From Apostichopus japonicus (taxonomy: Eukaryota > Echinodermata > Holothuroidea > Aspidochirotida > Stichopodidae): a stretch of 64,000 nucleotides of DNA. The position numbers and the translations under genes are program-made. The notes under the pieces were generated by a model. That model was not told the DNA's origin, ran no database searches, and was given only the letters and a program-made list of their open reading frames with translations. The stretch is taken from contig NC_092565.1 in assembly GCF_037975245.1 (NCBI RefSeq), positions 6,936,999 through 7,000,998 of the forward strand, read 5' to 3'. This document shows positions 13,101 to 28,600 of the stretch, piece after piece. The number at the start of each line of letters is the position of its first letter. The stretch's first letter is position 1.

Positions 13101-16100
13101 TGTTATACTTCAAGGTAGATTAAAATTCAGAACTCTAGCCTCCTCTTGTTGTACAGAATAGATGCAACTACTTTGTTAGTTAACCTCAAAAGTTTAATGA
13201 CAAAAAAAAATGAAAATCATAGGGTAGTAGGTTAGGCTATACACCTCTGTCAGTAAAAGTGTGATAGGAACTATGTTAAGTTTTTGACGTTTACATTTAA
13301 AATGACAAAAACAAAAGTTAAGTGTTAGAACAGTTTGGTGTCATTCATAGAACAAACCTAACGACAGTTACATGCAATGTATGGTTTGTGCAAGGGCGAC
13401 ACATTCTTGTACTTTGCATTATCTGACTTCAAATACTCAAAATGTAACTTTGGAATCATAAAGAACTTTATCCATCACCCTGGTGTGATACAAGTCTCTG
13501 ATATATCTGAATAACACAACACAACCTATGACAACACAACACAAACTATGACAACACAACATAATGACAACACAACACAAACTATGACAACACAACATAA
13601 TGCACAAACTATGACAACCCATCATAATGAAAACCAACAAAAACTATGACAACACAACATAATGACAACACAACACAAGCTATGAATATACAACACAAAC
13701 AATGGAAACACAATATAACACAACACAAACTATGACAACCCATCATAATGAAAACCAACAAAAACTATGACAACACAACATAATGACAACACAACACAAA
13801 CTATGAAAACAACACAACCTGCAACAACACAACACAACATACAACCACTCAACCTTTGCAAGAAGAATGTTCTTTTAATGGTGAAAAAACGTGACAACAT
13901 GATAAACATTGTACCAAACATTTCATGATTACAATAAGCCGTATCTATTGAGAAAGTACATTAATTAGTTAACATATGTTTTTACATATAGCACTTTAAT
14001 ATCACTTCGGTTATCTCGCTTAGTTAATATCGATATTTAATTTGTATTTTCATAATGCCGATTAGAAAGAAAAATAATCAAAGCAATTGAAAACGAGTCA
14101 AAGTTCTAGTTTGGGCATGATCGGTCTCTTCTTTTAGCCAGATCGCTCTCTGCATATCAGAAGAGAGCGATGTCGGCTGTTCCTTTATACTTCTGTTGCA
14201 TTCTTGATTAAACTTGGCATTTTCTCATCCCCACAGATTTTCAAGTTGATGAAATTGGATAGCTACTCCAGATTTCTGAAGAGCAAACTCTACCAAGACT
14301 GCGTCCTGTCAGAGATGGGAAACCTACCCATGCCGACCATCGAAACCCAGTCCATCACAGAGCTGACTTCAGACTGCCAAGTGATGTCGCCATCCCCGGA
14401 CATGGACAAGGAGAAGAACCGAAAGAAGAAGGACGCAAAGGTGGGCAAGAATAAGGTGAGGCAGTCTATGGGGGTGGAGGACTGCTTCTTGCAGTAATGA
14501 CTAACTCACAGCTTAATTAATCTCATAGTCGTCGGTGAGTGCAAAGGTAGCGGCAGGTGGATGGCATGGTGCAGCATGGTGGTATCAGGGGCGATGATAT
14601 GGTTAGGGTTTGTAGTATGGTATGGCTTCACTCTGTGGGGTCACACTTGTTGTTGAGACGGCATGGGTACTTGACCGATGGCTTCAGATGGACGACAGAT
14701 GCCATAGATGGTGACACCTGGTATCGAGGGCAGTATTAACGGCAGAAGGACGTGGAGTGGATCGTCGGTTGCGCAGTCGTTTGATGAATATTCAAATAAT
14801 TATAAATGTGGTATGTAGAGCCGAGTGGGTTTGTTACCGTGCACCACTCTGCATCTAACATGTACAGCTTTACATGTACAATATGCATAATAGTAAAGTG
14901 TCATTCAAGCCCTTCCCTTTATATGGTTAACATTATTAGTGATGATTAAATGAGCAATTACTATGCAGGGACTAAATGTTACCGTATTAAAGTAGCACCG
15001 TGTGCACTATGTATGGTCCTCTAGTGTCCTTTACGTGAGTGATATAATTTGAACTGTTAAAGTCTGTTATCCACAAAACTGCTTCATTGCCATCAGTGAA
15101 ATGGCTCTCCTATGTTAAAGCAATGTGATGAAGTCAAAGGATTGCGCAACTGACAACGTTCCACCTCTGCGACTGACCGCCCTTCCACATCTACTACTGA
15201 CCGAGTCTTTACCTATTGCAATTCTGCAAGGAATCGGTATACCCATAGGTATATGAACAGAGTATCTCGCCAACAGTGAGCAAAAGTTGCCTACTGTTTA
15301 ATATGCTATCCTTGTTTCTTGCCAGGTGGATGGGCAAAATTTGTTGGTTAAAGGGCTGATTATGTGTGCACATATCCTTTCCATATGAATCATTATATAT
15401 ATATATATATTATTTTTTTAAGATATGGCAATATGCTTTACTTTGCACGCTTGTCGATCCGTGTATGTCCCTGTCTGTTTTGTGTAGTTAAGTCTGCCTT
15501 ATTATTGTCATTCATCGTTTAAAGTTGGCACGTGTCGTATCCTAAATTTACATCACTTGCACCATCGAAATCATTACAAGTCTAATTAATATCGTGCAGT
15601 ACTAGAGAAGCGAAGTATAATTAGGACTGCCGCTACTACTTTTTGATAAGAGGGGAAGGGATGGATGGGAGTTGTTTATAAGGAATGAAATGGGATGAGT
15701 AGTTTTACGACAGTGGAAGGTAGAAGACAATGTGAGAGCTGTTTCCTCTGTATCGTAATGGCCCACTCCGGAGTCAGGAGATCAAAGCAGCCGCACGGTT
15801 TACCTTAATCCCAACAGTATCCCGAACACCTAATGTATCGATACTCCATCAGATCATGAAGCGATTATTTTAACATCAAAAGCAGTGCCTTCTGTAGCCT
15901 ACCATGTATATTTAAGTTTGCAGTGATGAGCCTAGTCTTTCTATTAAAAGATTTTATAATTATATAATTAATCCATTGCTCTTGCCTTACTTTGTCTGTA
16001 CATTCCTTGATGTTTTAAGACCGTACGCAACTCCCACTCAAGTACCATTTGGAGTGTATCATCAAGTGCAACTCAGCATTAATGTGTACGATTATGAGCG

Positions 16101-19100
16101 GTGAATGTGTGAAATCTTGCAGCTAGGCTTTATATCCTATCACAGTATTTGTATCATAGCTCCCATGACTTGTAAGATGCAGTGTACATGGAGCCATGTT
16201 TGTAATTTGTAATATGAATACTGTTTATCAGAGTACGCTATAGTAGAAGAAGAATTTCCTTATATTGATACAAGAAGCCTAAAATGACTGTACAGTTAAT
16301 AAAATGGTACACATTTAATAAAAAAAAAAGGTTGCTAGACGTAAGTACCAAGTGGAACTTTCGCCGGTTTTGGAAATTTCATTTTTTTGTAATTGCAATA
16401 GCTTTCAGATTTCAAGGGGAGCCTACAGTATTTTTGCTGGAGAAAGAATTCTCTTATATTGTGATCAGTAGAAGTGCAGGGATAGGTACAGTAGGTCTTG
16501 GTTTGTCTGTGTACATTTTACAAGGGCATGCGAACATTTAAATCAAATTGGCATTTACCATAGAGGATTGTGTTATAACTGCCACATAAAGATATCTAGA
16601 AATGTAACGTTTAAATTAACAGAGATCAAAAGTTCTTAAGGTAATTATTTCTTTCTCTCGCTTGCTCACATCTATTTGGTTAAACTGAAAATGGATGAAG
16701 TGTGGTGAATATGGAGATTGTGGTATCACCAGATTCCTTTTATTCTGTGATAGTTATTATCACTGATGAGGGTCTTAAATTGAATACAGTAGAAAAAGAC
16801 AGAAAAGGGTTGCAACAAAACAGTAAATGATCTTTTTCATATTTTGCCCATACATACATGGGTGTGTGCCTACAGACATGTATACAAACATACATACAGT
16901 ATATATACAGATATGCATGCATACATACATATGGAGACACTTATTACACAAACATGTGATGAAAACTTGTCAGTATACAAAGCTTCTGCTGCAAAATGTG
17001 AGAGATGTGTTTATTTTAACACCGTAGAATTAGCCAGAGAACTTACTATGCCTTGAACATCAGGAATCAGGGTAGATGCAAGAAATTAGCATTTTTATGA
17101 AAACTATTGATATACCTGGAAATAATAGGTTCCCGGGTGGTATCAAGGATTGCATGTGAAGAAATGTCCCTTTTTATTAAGATCTAGCTGGAAGTTCACC
17201 TAATGTCTCAAGTTGACTCTCGTCAGGGGTTATGACAAGCAGAAGAGAAGGATTAGTCGAGGATGGTGGTGAGTGCTTGGGGGGGGAATGGGGGGGGGGA
17301 AGCTCAATCAAAAGTTAATCTAAGAGTAAATATCAAATTTCCTCACTGATATGTCAGATCAGTTGTTTGACTGGCCAAATGGCATGCATGCATCTTAGGG
17401 CAGTATTAAATTGTCAGAGATAGTTAAATCGGTCAGCGTGTCTTTCCTTGAAACTTGATCATCCATTTATCATTATTCATAAATCAAATCGTACTTTCAT
17501 TCTTGAAATCTAATGCTTTCTCTTAGGATGAGGACAAAAGATCGTCACTGCTGATGACAATGCAGGTAAGAGTTGCATCATAGACACTGCAGTAGGTTGT
17601 CCTGGTAAATTTGGCATGTGTGAACATTTCACACGATTTTTGAGGCATGAGGCTGTCAAAATGAAAAAGCTTGCAGCGGCTGCAAAGTCCCCTGCAGCTA
17701 AGGAAGAATGAATACATCAAACAATTGAGTAGCAATGCCTGCTGCCTATTGCGTTAATGTGTGCAGCACAAACGATAATGACGTAGTAACTACCCAGCCT
17801 GGCTGCAGGGATGCTGCAGCCTCCCCAGCATTTCAACTTTTCACATAAAGTCTGTAGATTTAGTTAGTTATCACACTTAATTTAAAAGCTAGGAAAAGAA
17901 AAGACATCAAGACCCAAGGCTAGCTAGTGTGGTATGTGATGACTGGTTGCTTCTTATGAAATGAGATCTCTTACATAGAAACATTCCTGGGTCTAAAAAC
18001 TACCCGTATTAATTGTTCAGCAGTCATAGCCGACTGACAGAAAACCATCATTCTAGGGAGCATTGCGTACCCTTCACTGGTACGCTATGTCCGTGCCTTA
18101 TCTATAGCATGTTTACACGTACATAGTACATACATACTATAAAGTGTTATACAGACACTTCAGTTTAGTATGCTCTGCATGGTTTAGTGTTGATCTAAGT
18201 ATTGCACACCCAATAAGTAGACTTTACCAAACACACTTCAGTACATATGGGAGGGACACTTTTTAGAGGCTGCATTTGTTCACTATACAAAAGTATGGTT
18301 AAAAATGCCTATTAACCATTATCCTGCCCTTTGACAGTCCATCAGCCTACTCGTAACCCCTCATCAGTAGCTTCGCCATCCCTCTACCCCACCCTTCCTT
18401 TCTTCCAGCCCCTCTTGCATGTCTTCACTCCCTTTAGTACCTCGATGGTGAGACATGTAGGTCTTGGTTTATGTTCACTCAGACACCATACACAATATTG
18501 AGTGACTAACAGATGCATGCTGACTGGCCCAAAAAGTTGACATTATGCAATAAGCTATACACTTAATGTAGTACAATATATACTACATATATCATAGATA
18601 CTTGTATAATTGTATATAAGATATGTTTTTTTTATCTTGTATGATTTCCTGTACAATAATGTACTTTCACTTCCAATGGCCTTGCTATAAAATCTTGCCA
18701 AAAATCTGTTTCCATGCAACAATCTTGAGTTGTATATTTTATATGCATAGAAGGAAATTAAGGCTTGGATCCAGGGGGGGGGGGTGATATATATATTTTT
18801 TTTTTTAACTTCCTGATTGCAATATATATGATCATTATATAGCCCCGAACATGTAAACTTATACAGTATTATACTCGAAATTAGTTATTATGATTTTGAT
18901 ATCATCTAACATCTCTGGAATAACAGAACGAACTTCTAGGAAAATACAATAATTCTTAGAATATTTAACAATTCTTAGCATATTACATAACAATTTGGGG
19001 GTGGGGAGGTTGGGGGGGGGGAACTGCTATATAGATATATACAATGATATGGTATGTCTTTCATTGACAATTTTATAATATAAACAGCATGGAATTAAGC

Positions 19101-19556
19101 TCCAGTAACTGAGATTTTCAAGGGTCACTTTTGAATCATTAAAAATTCTATACATTTTTTTTCCTTCTCTTTTTTTTTATGATTGACATTATATATACTG
19201 TTAAACAAAATCTGATTAGAATGCTGGGCATTCAAGTTAAGACATTCCATGTATGTTTTAGGAACTTGATATAAAATGTTGCACAGAATAAACTACTTTC
19301 CACTGCACACTTTTGTTTCTGATCTTCTTTCTCTAATTAATTAATTAATTAATACCTTACTAATGAATATATCTTCTTTCATTATGCTAGCAAGCTAGTG
19401 CAGCACCTTTGGTTTAACACTTGAATGAAAAAAGGCATAAATTGCCATCACTTTCGCTCAAATGTATGCGTGTGCGTGCGTGTGTGTGTGTGTATTTCTT
19501 TTGCTCCTTTCTTTCATAGTTATTTCCATGCATCTCCACACTGTTCGTATACATTG

Positions 19557-19602
<46 letters not shown>

Positions 19603-22600
19603 TATAGTTCAGGTATATAAATAACACGGCTAGACAAATACACCACTAAGCCTTGGCTGGACTCATTAGGGTATCAAATATGTTTAGATGCTCTGTGATA
19701 ATCATTTTCTCATTTGTTCAGTCCATTGTTTGTTCTTTATTATTACGGGAGAGGGGTTAAGGGGGGTAACAAGTTTCTAAACAGGTTGAAGAAGCAGATG
19801 ACAGGGTACAGTAGCACCTGTCAGAATATAAGAATGGCAAACTTTTCAATATCTATATAACCATCTTTTCATTCCTTGTCATTTTTGTTTGTTTTTTTCC
19901 TCATAACATGTCTGTTTTTCCTTCTTTTTTTTTTTGGTTGTGTTTTTCATCTTTTACACCATTCTCTTTCAATTAGTCTCAGTCAGTCATGGACCTTCGA
20001 CAAATCAAAAGTGGTACGCTCTCGGCTCGTACCAAAGATTACTATTCCAACTTGTACGGATATATTTTCCGGGTATGGTATCAAACAATTTTTGTGATTG
20101 CCGGTATAATATGCAACTACACCACGTAGCTCAAATGTTTCTCCTTTTATAATTATCTACACAAATATTTCCTGTTGAGACAGTTCATATAAATCATACA
20201 CATTCAGATGTGCGCTCTTTCTCTCTCCATTTTGTCAAAAGACAAAGAAGAAGGTACCAAAAAAAAAAAATTAAAAAATTAAAAATACAGTTGTTGGGTT
20301 CTGCAGCTTGTGCCATGCAATGTAGTGTCGTTTTTCGTTCGCTCTTTTCACATATACACACGCAATAGGCAAATTGTCATGGTTACGTAGTTCTGCCTGT
20401 ATCGCATCTGCTCTTTCCTGCTGTTGACTCAGGAGAAGATTGTCGCAAGAAGATTGGGTGAATTTGCTCTAATTTTTGTCTACAAGGGATTTTTATTTTC
20501 TTCAAGTCCAAACTGAATCGTATTGTTATGGCATAGAAATGATTTTTTGGGGGGGGGGGGAGGGCAAAACATCAGTTTAATTCTCATGAATCAGGTATAT
20601 CGAGCTAGTAAATCTTCTAACTTATCAATGTGTGGACAAGTCGCCTATTAGTCTCACCTACCCGGCAGGAGTAATATTGAGTATTATTGAAATATTATTA
20701 TTGCAATATTCACAAATTCTGCAATAGCTCAGTGGCACTCAGTTTATCAAATTGATATCATTACTCTTTTTTTATGTTATACAAAAACGCATGTATACCA
20801 CAAAGTGAAGCATTTATCAAACATCCGAAATATCCTTTAATATGGTATTTCAAATTTTGATATCCTAAAATCATGCTCTTTTTCATAAGTATCATAATGA
20901 ATGATATCATCGTGCCCTCTTCCTTTCACCCTCTCCATTTCCTTCCATCCCCTCCCCCCCCCCCCGCACCATCCGTTCCACTCTCCCTCCCCTCTCACAT
21001 CCCTCTCCTGACTGACACCTCAACATGCCCAAATCTTTCCTCCAACTTATTCAATAGTGCAACAAATTCAAGGTGATGTGGTTCCTCAAAAATCGAATTC
21101 ACCCCATACAAATTTTTTCTTACTATTGGAATTAAGAGAAATTGACTGGAGGCTGAGATTAAAGGATGCATGTTGTGTGTACTTCATTGACTATTAGACT
21201 TGTTTCAAGTCTTTGCCTTTGGTTATATCTCATTTAAAAATTGAGCTATTTACAAATCAATTGTTTTATGAAGGCATTGTCTGAATAAGAACATTTATGA
21301 AACAATAGTTTATTTGAACCTGTCTTATTGGCAATAATTCCTCTCTTTCCGTCACTGGATAAAATACCAGCATTTTTTCTTATGGTTCCAAAATTCCATT
21401 GTCCATTTCTCAGATCTCTTTGACCTTCCTACGTTGTATTGGTTTCCGGACCTGAATCACTTTGATCTGTAATTCAAGTAAATATTCTCCCCCGCAGAAA
21501 GCTGTTGCCATCATGTTGGTGTCAAGTTGCCTTCTTTGCTTTATGATGGCTAGACCTACCAATGTGTGTGAATTATAATAGAAGTCAACTCAAAAGACTG
21601 AGAAACCTGTGTGCAAAATACTGTTTTGGACTGACAGTTAAATATAAGCTCAGCTTTTTTATATTATAAGTTTCAAAGAAGCTGTCCCTTTACAGGGTCA
21701 TCAATATTGCTCCCAAATATGCTAGAAAAGTCAAATAACGGTCACTTGGCCTTCAGCATCCCCTCCCCCCAACCCCCAACCCCTATCTTGGTGTGACACT
21801 CAAGTTGACTTATTTAGCCCATGTTGCTGTCTGTGAATACTTATAAGGGTAAGAATCGTTAGGAAAATTGTTGGAAAGTTTAAGCAAAGTTTGAAAAAAT
21901 ATGCTAAAAATTTAGGACAGTTGGAATGAGTTTGAAGGCAGTTAATCATCTCATACTGTACGTACTAAAAACCGAAAGCTTTCTCTCTCTGTCATGTAAT
22001 GGCCTATACAGTTTTGTTTAGCATACAATTTCAGTGCATACACCGCAGGAGGTATAAGCTAGAACGACAGATAACTATGTATGGCCTGGTTTCGTTTTTG
22101 TACCCTTTAGATAGCAGACTTCCTTCCTGGCCTTGCACGTTGTTTTCATTCACAGAATCCAGGACTAACTTATTTCCGTCAAGAAAAAAAAAGAAAAAAT
22201 TGAGTTGCAGAGAGATGTTAAACCCTGCATAGTTAAGTTTGAATAAGATATGATAAACATCATTGTACATTGTACTACTGACTCACACACATACACGTAT
22301 GTATACACACACACATACTTGTCATACAAGGTGATGTGTAGTGATATTACCAGGAAGATTTACTTTGGACAAATATTTGCATACAAAGGGTGTCGTCGGT
22401 CTGTGGGGGGGGGGGGGTGTTTTATTGTTCCTCATGATGTTCATGAAACAGAAAGAATACAGGCAATAGGGTGGCAATTTAATGGGAACTTTGAAACTTT
22501 AGGGAAGTTTGCACTGTATCATAGTATCAGAACTGCTTGGCATGTCAAACAGATTGTAAGACTGTCATCTGATAATGTCACAGTTTTTAAGTTGAAACGT

Positions 22601-25600
22601 AAAATTAATGCGTAGGTCCTGCAATCCTGGGTACTGCTTTGTTGTATCAATGATTAAGCCTAAATCCCCTACCATGATGAAACCTGTAGCGACAAAGTTG
22701 AAGCAAAAAATGTAGGATCCTAATTCCCATAACATCACACAGACAAGGTTTAAAGCATGTTTATTGTACATTTAAAGATGCACAATGATAGCGTGTGTAT
22801 GAACTGCACTACATAAAAGACCCTGTTGGCTGCCCTTGGAGAATACCTATTAAAGTTCAAATATGATTAGTAAACTTATTTGTATGTTTTAAACCCTGTC
22901 CCTGAAGTGGAGGACATACAGTATATACTGACTGCATTGTTGTTTGGTTCTTTCAGAGTCAAAGACAAGCAATGATAGTGTGTTTATGAACTGCTCTAAA
23001 TAAAGGCCCTATTGGCTGCCCTTGCAAAATACCTATTAAATTTCATATTCTTTTCTTGTTGTATGTTTAAACCTGTCCTTGTAGTGGAGGAAATACAATA
23101 CACTCTTGACTGCATTGTTGTTTGGCTCTTTCAGAGTCACTGAGTAGAGAAACCTTTTCTTTTCTGGATACGGTACAATAACACCACTATATATATATAT
23201 AGAAGATTATACATAAAGAAAAATCCAAAATCAGGAACAATTTGATAATGGAAAAATTCCCTTTCCAAAATTGGGAACTTGCAATGGTGCAGCTCTGCCT
23301 GAACTTTTCCAGATTGGGCAAGACATCTGTAAAAATTTGGTGAAACTCAAGACTGGTCTAAATTAGTACGACTTATTATATAAGTATACCTCTCAGTTTC
23401 TTATGATTCGTAAGCCATATCCGTGTTTAGAGAAACTCATTGCGCTTAGTCGTCCTGACATCTCAATTTTCACTCCAATACACATGCACGAAACATGTAC
23501 TGTTTTGTAGCTCAAGGATTGCTTCTTGCAAAGTAGCTGATATCTACAACAACCAATTGTAGCTGGTCTTTAGAAGAATTGTTAAAAAATTCCCTCAATT
23601 TCCTGCTTTTGCACATTCCTCCCCTTCTCACCTCCGCATCAAACCATCTAGTATCCCTTTCCCTCCTTCATCTCGTAAATATACCTTTAGGAACATTTTG
23701 GAAGTGCCAAAATGCACTTCTATAAAAGTGCACATCACATGCAACTTGCAGGGGGGGGGGGGGGGGAACAAAGGGGCTGCAGTTAATTTCACCAGAGCAG
23801 ACTGTGGCAGCAACTGGTAGGTGTGGGCAAGGAGGGGGGGTGGGGAAGCATCATCATTAGGTGTGAAAATGACCTCCTTGGCACTGCCACAGTTCCCTAG
23901 GCAATTTTCATTTGGTTGCTCCTAATAAGCGACTTTTTAACTTTCATTTTAATATGGAAAAGTCTAAATACAAAAAACGTTGTTTTGTAAATTTTGCCGA
24001 CCTTAACCGTTAATTCTAAATCTCTGGTAACAGGATAACATGATTTCATACTCTCAGCAGCACAAATCACATGATGAATCGACACAAACATTGTGATTTA
24101 AAAGTTCTTATAAATATTAAAAAGAGATATATAGAAAGGAAAAATAAAAAATATAGAAAGGAAAAATAAAAAAAAATGAAGAAAAAGTTTCACTTTTGGA
24201 AAAGGAACTTCAAAGCTCAAAACAGAAAGAGTAATAAACCGAAAGTTGTAGTTGTCACAACAGCTTTGTCAATATGAGATAGCGAGAGACACTCCCAGAT
24301 TGCCCCGAATCACACTCGCACAATCACAACTTTGCATATATACGTTTACATTGTGTCTAACGAGGAAGTTTACAGCCTGCTAGGGTTGACCCCGACTACA
24401 GATTCTCACTTCAGGATGCCGTCGTCGGACATTGTTGGATTTTGGAAAGGTTAGATTACAATCAGACTGTGACATATAAACAGCTGGCATTTAATTTATA
24501 AAGAAACCGTAAAAGGAGCAATCGCTTGTCTCGGCTGTAGTCCCTTCACTTCCTTCCCCTTTTGCCGAGAATTGAGAATTTAAAAAAAAATCTGCTGATC
24601 CAACATGCAGGGACCTCGGCTCAAATTTTTTTTCCTGACGGTGGCTCTGTTTCAGAACTAACTCGTGTCACCGTTTTAATCTAGCCTCTTACGATCACTT
24701 TATACGGCAGCAATAATCCACGTCAGATTTAATTGGTCATTTTTTGAGGTTTGTTCGTGAAATTGAGTACTTCCTTGTACAGCTGCGTTTTACGTGACAA
24801 GTATTTCTTGTTTTTTTTTGTCTCTTCCACCGATGAGCGTCGGTAAAAAAGCATGTTTCTCTTACGTTGATTGTTCTCTGTACATCGGACGACTTGCATA
24901 CAGTCAGTCTGTACACATGAAGTCTGGTTAAATTGCATCGATAGTTTTCAGAATTGATGCGTCGAAGAGTTTTACGATATTGATCAAATGCAATGTCAAT
25001 ATAATTTAGAGCTGCTTGACATATGTAACCTTCCAGGATGGTTGTTCATCAGAGGCAAAAAAAAAAAACATAGACTGGATAGTTTGTCGTGTTGGAGATT
25101 TAGAGATAACTATAATGGGATTATATAAACCTTCCACAACCCACTAGGTTTGAAGACTGTAAGATGTGGGGGGTCACGGGGCTGTGGGCACTTCATTAAC
25201 AACATTTTTTAACAAGCTAAAATTTGGGCATATATATATATACTGATGACGTTTAGCATACTCCAAATCAAACCTATTCACATTTCATATCTTAACTTTA
25301 GCACATGCAAGCCTGCAATTTTTTTGTGTTTTTTGTCTTTCATTTATCACTTTATTCTCTTTCATGTCTGTTTTACATTGCACTTCTTTGTCTTTTCATT
25401 CACTTGTTTGGACTTTTTGTTTTATAAAAGTTTTCCAACAATTTCTGTTTCGTTTTGTATATGTATGTATGCGTGTATGTGTGCGTGTATGTATCTATTT
25501 ATGTATGTATGTATGTATGTGTATATGTTTGTATATATATGTAATTTTAATAATAAAGATCTACAATTTTCCATGGAGGGGACTTTGTAGAACTTTTTAC

Positions 25601-28600
25601 TCTTTTAGCTATTTCTACGGAATATTAATTTCTCTCATTTATTGTTTGACTTCAGCAAAGTACTTTTCTTTAAGGCTTGTTATTGTTTGTTTACTCAGTT
25701 TCCTTTTCCCACTTCTTGTACTCGGCAAAGCAGATGGACTTTGTTTACTGATTCGGTAAAAGAACGAGACGTCTTGAGGCTTATAAAGATACTTACCACA
25801 TTAAAATAAGATTTGGAAGATTATTTTTTGAGAAAGTTTATTCATTTGGAATATCAACTGTAATGTGCCTGACAGGTTGTTTTGCTCTCCAGTTTATTTG
25901 TGTTTCTGTGAGGTGAAAGGTCACATCACATTATTGTCCTAATCAATTATATTTATGTTTTCTATGCTGTTTCCTTTGTAAATATAACTGCATTTTCAGC
26001 TTAATTTTTCAGATGTTTTTTTGTTGTTGTTTTTTGTGTAAACAGACCACAAGTAAATTGGTGGTTAATTCTTTTAGTAATTAATGCATATGATCATTAA
26101 AACAGCTCTCTTACTTTTGTCATCGGGTTTCTGGCAAAGTTAGCCAAAGCTTATAAAAAGTTTATAGTTTAAAATTAGGATTACAAAGTTTAAGATTTCA
26201 ATGAAGGTAAAATGTCTGCAAACACACAAATCCATTTGACTGCTCCTTATTGGCTAGCTAAATACACCAGTAATGGGAAACAGGAAAATTATGCATCTCA
26301 CAATATTTGGTTGAACTTTTTAGTGTTTGGCAAGAACTTGGAATATTATGCCAAATTTTCAACCTTCCTGGTACATCATTACATCTTCGTGATATTTGGG
26401 TATACTTTAGCACAGCCAATTTATTATATTTTTCCATTTTTCATCATGATTAATAAAAAAAAGCGTTCACCTTGTAATTACAAAGATTTGTGTGTTAAAG
26501 TAAAGATTTTCAGCTACAAAGTGCATCTATATATATATATATATATTTATGGTCAATGCTTAACTAAACAATTTAGCAAAACAAAATATAAAATGCGTTT
26601 CAGTTTGGGATAAAAAAACAGCTTGCACGGTAAACAACTGCAGGGCTGCTTGGTATGGCCTGTTCAATGTATCTGTAAAGACTAAGGATCTACCTTTAAT
26701 CAATTGTATCAGTCCTTTAAAGGGGTGTCAAGTGAATTCGAAGTGTGATATGAGGGTGGGGGAGAGAAGGGGGGACTGGGAAAGGAAAGAAGAAAGGAAG
26801 AAGTAGGTAGTCCTCAATTCACCAAAGCTTATCAAAAATATCAAAAAATGTTAAAAACTAAAATTTTGAAATACCTTTAAATTGTTTACAAAATTTTTTT
26901 AAGATTGTTGAAGCCTTTCAGATTTCATGTTCTAGTGAAAAAGAGTTTTTTTTTTAAATTTTGGTTGGGGGAGGGGGGGAGGGGGGGCGGTTGTCTCGAG
27001 GGCATTTGGTTTTTCTCTATATGGTAGACGCAGAGGAAACGTAGACTAACTTGAGATGTCTTTACTCTCTTTCCATAGCCTCAATCCCGAGAGGCAGAAA
27101 GGCCAGAGTCACCGCAGCGGCAGCTGTCGGAAGAGAAAAAGAACCAGCCACGTATCCCAGGTATCCAGTGGTTCAAAGGTTAGTATAAAACAGAACAATT
27201 AGCCCAGTCTGACCGATATATTTCTTTCCACCATCCATTTTATCTTTGCATTAAAGCCTAGAAGAAAGCCTACATATCCTATGACTAACTTCTTTTTGTT
27301 GCCAGGATACTATTTCGCTCCCCCTGTGTGCAAAGGACCGTGGAAGACAATAAACGAAACTGTTTGTTCCTCATAATTCATGCTTTCACAATGACTGGAG
27401 ATAATCAATCAGTTCGGCCGAAAGATTATCTGTTTCAAAACAAGTATCATATATATATCTCCATAAATTCCTAGGCCTGTTGTCGCCTTCAATTGTTCAC
27501 ACACGCAAACACGTTCACAGCAGATATATGTAGGATTAGCTTAATCTTGGTTTAAAAATTGCAACAAACTGTATCATAATTTGCTGGTATAGACAAGTCA
27601 CTAAGCTAATTGCTTGCCTGTTCCATATGTTTTGTGAGGCAAGGAAACTGTACCCAAAAGATAGTGGTCACACGATAAACTTATAAAATAATTTTGTAAG
27701 AATCAATCTTTATGAAAAACTCATTTTTTTTTCCTTCTTTTTTTTTGGCAAGTCTTGATTTTATACAAAACTTAGTTATATGAGTGAATAATTCTGTATT
27801 ATTTTTTCTTTTATTACGTTGTCATTGTTTCTGCTATCTTTTGTGCATGCCAATAACGTCCATATTCTTTTCTCCTTCTTTGAAGGTATTACGGGTAAAA
27901 GACCTGGCTCACAGAGGGATTCTAGTAGTAAAGGTAGAAAGTCCTTTTTTGAAGAAAAAAATATATATATTTATATGGATTAATGTATTGTGTCTGATGA
28001 GAAAGAAACATTCTAAACATCCTTGATCCTAGATGATCCTGTTAAAAGCTTGATTTACAAGGATAATCTATGGACTGAAAGAAACTCGAGAATTAATTTG
28101 GTATTTTGTCATCACAACAACTACACTCCTGCTCTGCCTTGGTTAGAGCTCTTGGTAGAACGAGAAAATGGGTAAAACACAGTATAGATCTAGTGTGCAG
28201 CTTTTGTGAGGAGACAGGTTAGCTTGTCATTCATAAATATCCAACCTAAGGTGAGTGTTGGAGTGTGCACATTTTGTGAAGCATATTTGAGATTCCCAAA
28301 AAATACTCTCGGTATTGTGAATGAAAATTGCAATGTACATCTTCAAAGATTTTTTTTAGTCCATAGACTGACTATCCTTGTAATCAAGCCAAAAAAAACT
28401 AATAAATAAAATAATATCAATAATGTTGTATTTTCTTTCGTTTGTACAGGAACACAGTTTTATATCACCAGTCCACAACCTATCATACCAACCCAGCTTC
28501 ATGTTTCGCAGTCAGACACCCACCTCATAAGAGGGGTCCAAAATGCCCCTCGGGTCAAAGAGGTAAGCAGTGACAAAAACGAGTACCACGGAATGCATAC

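Larger units (their letters stand above)
5118..14236 (+). other. RGS gene long intron (about 9.1 kb)
   Basis: Contains many C- or G-runs (for example near 6130, 6905, 8255, 10070), a cluster of the motif AAATATGCTAG near 5435-5560, a possible degenerate SINE near 11700-11800, and an AC-rich minisatellite at 13510-13850. No exon was recognised. Confidence 0.7.
17566..27078 (+). other. RGS gene long intron (about 9.5 kb)
   Basis: Holds poly-G runs, a (TG)n/(TA)n tract (19470-19607), a dispersed AAATATGCTAG motif near 21710, the 187-bp tandem duplication (22774-23139), and a TATG microsatellite (25455-25545). A possible exon near 19997 was rejected because its length breaks frame. Confidence 0.65.

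Noticed and set aside
13437-13921. Reverse-strand Cys/Val-rich frames
   Set aside because: By-product of the AC-rich minisatellite.
19997-20027. Exon-like stretch between CTCAG and GTACGC in an RGS intron
   Set aside because: Its 31-nt length would break frame between two phase-0 exons.
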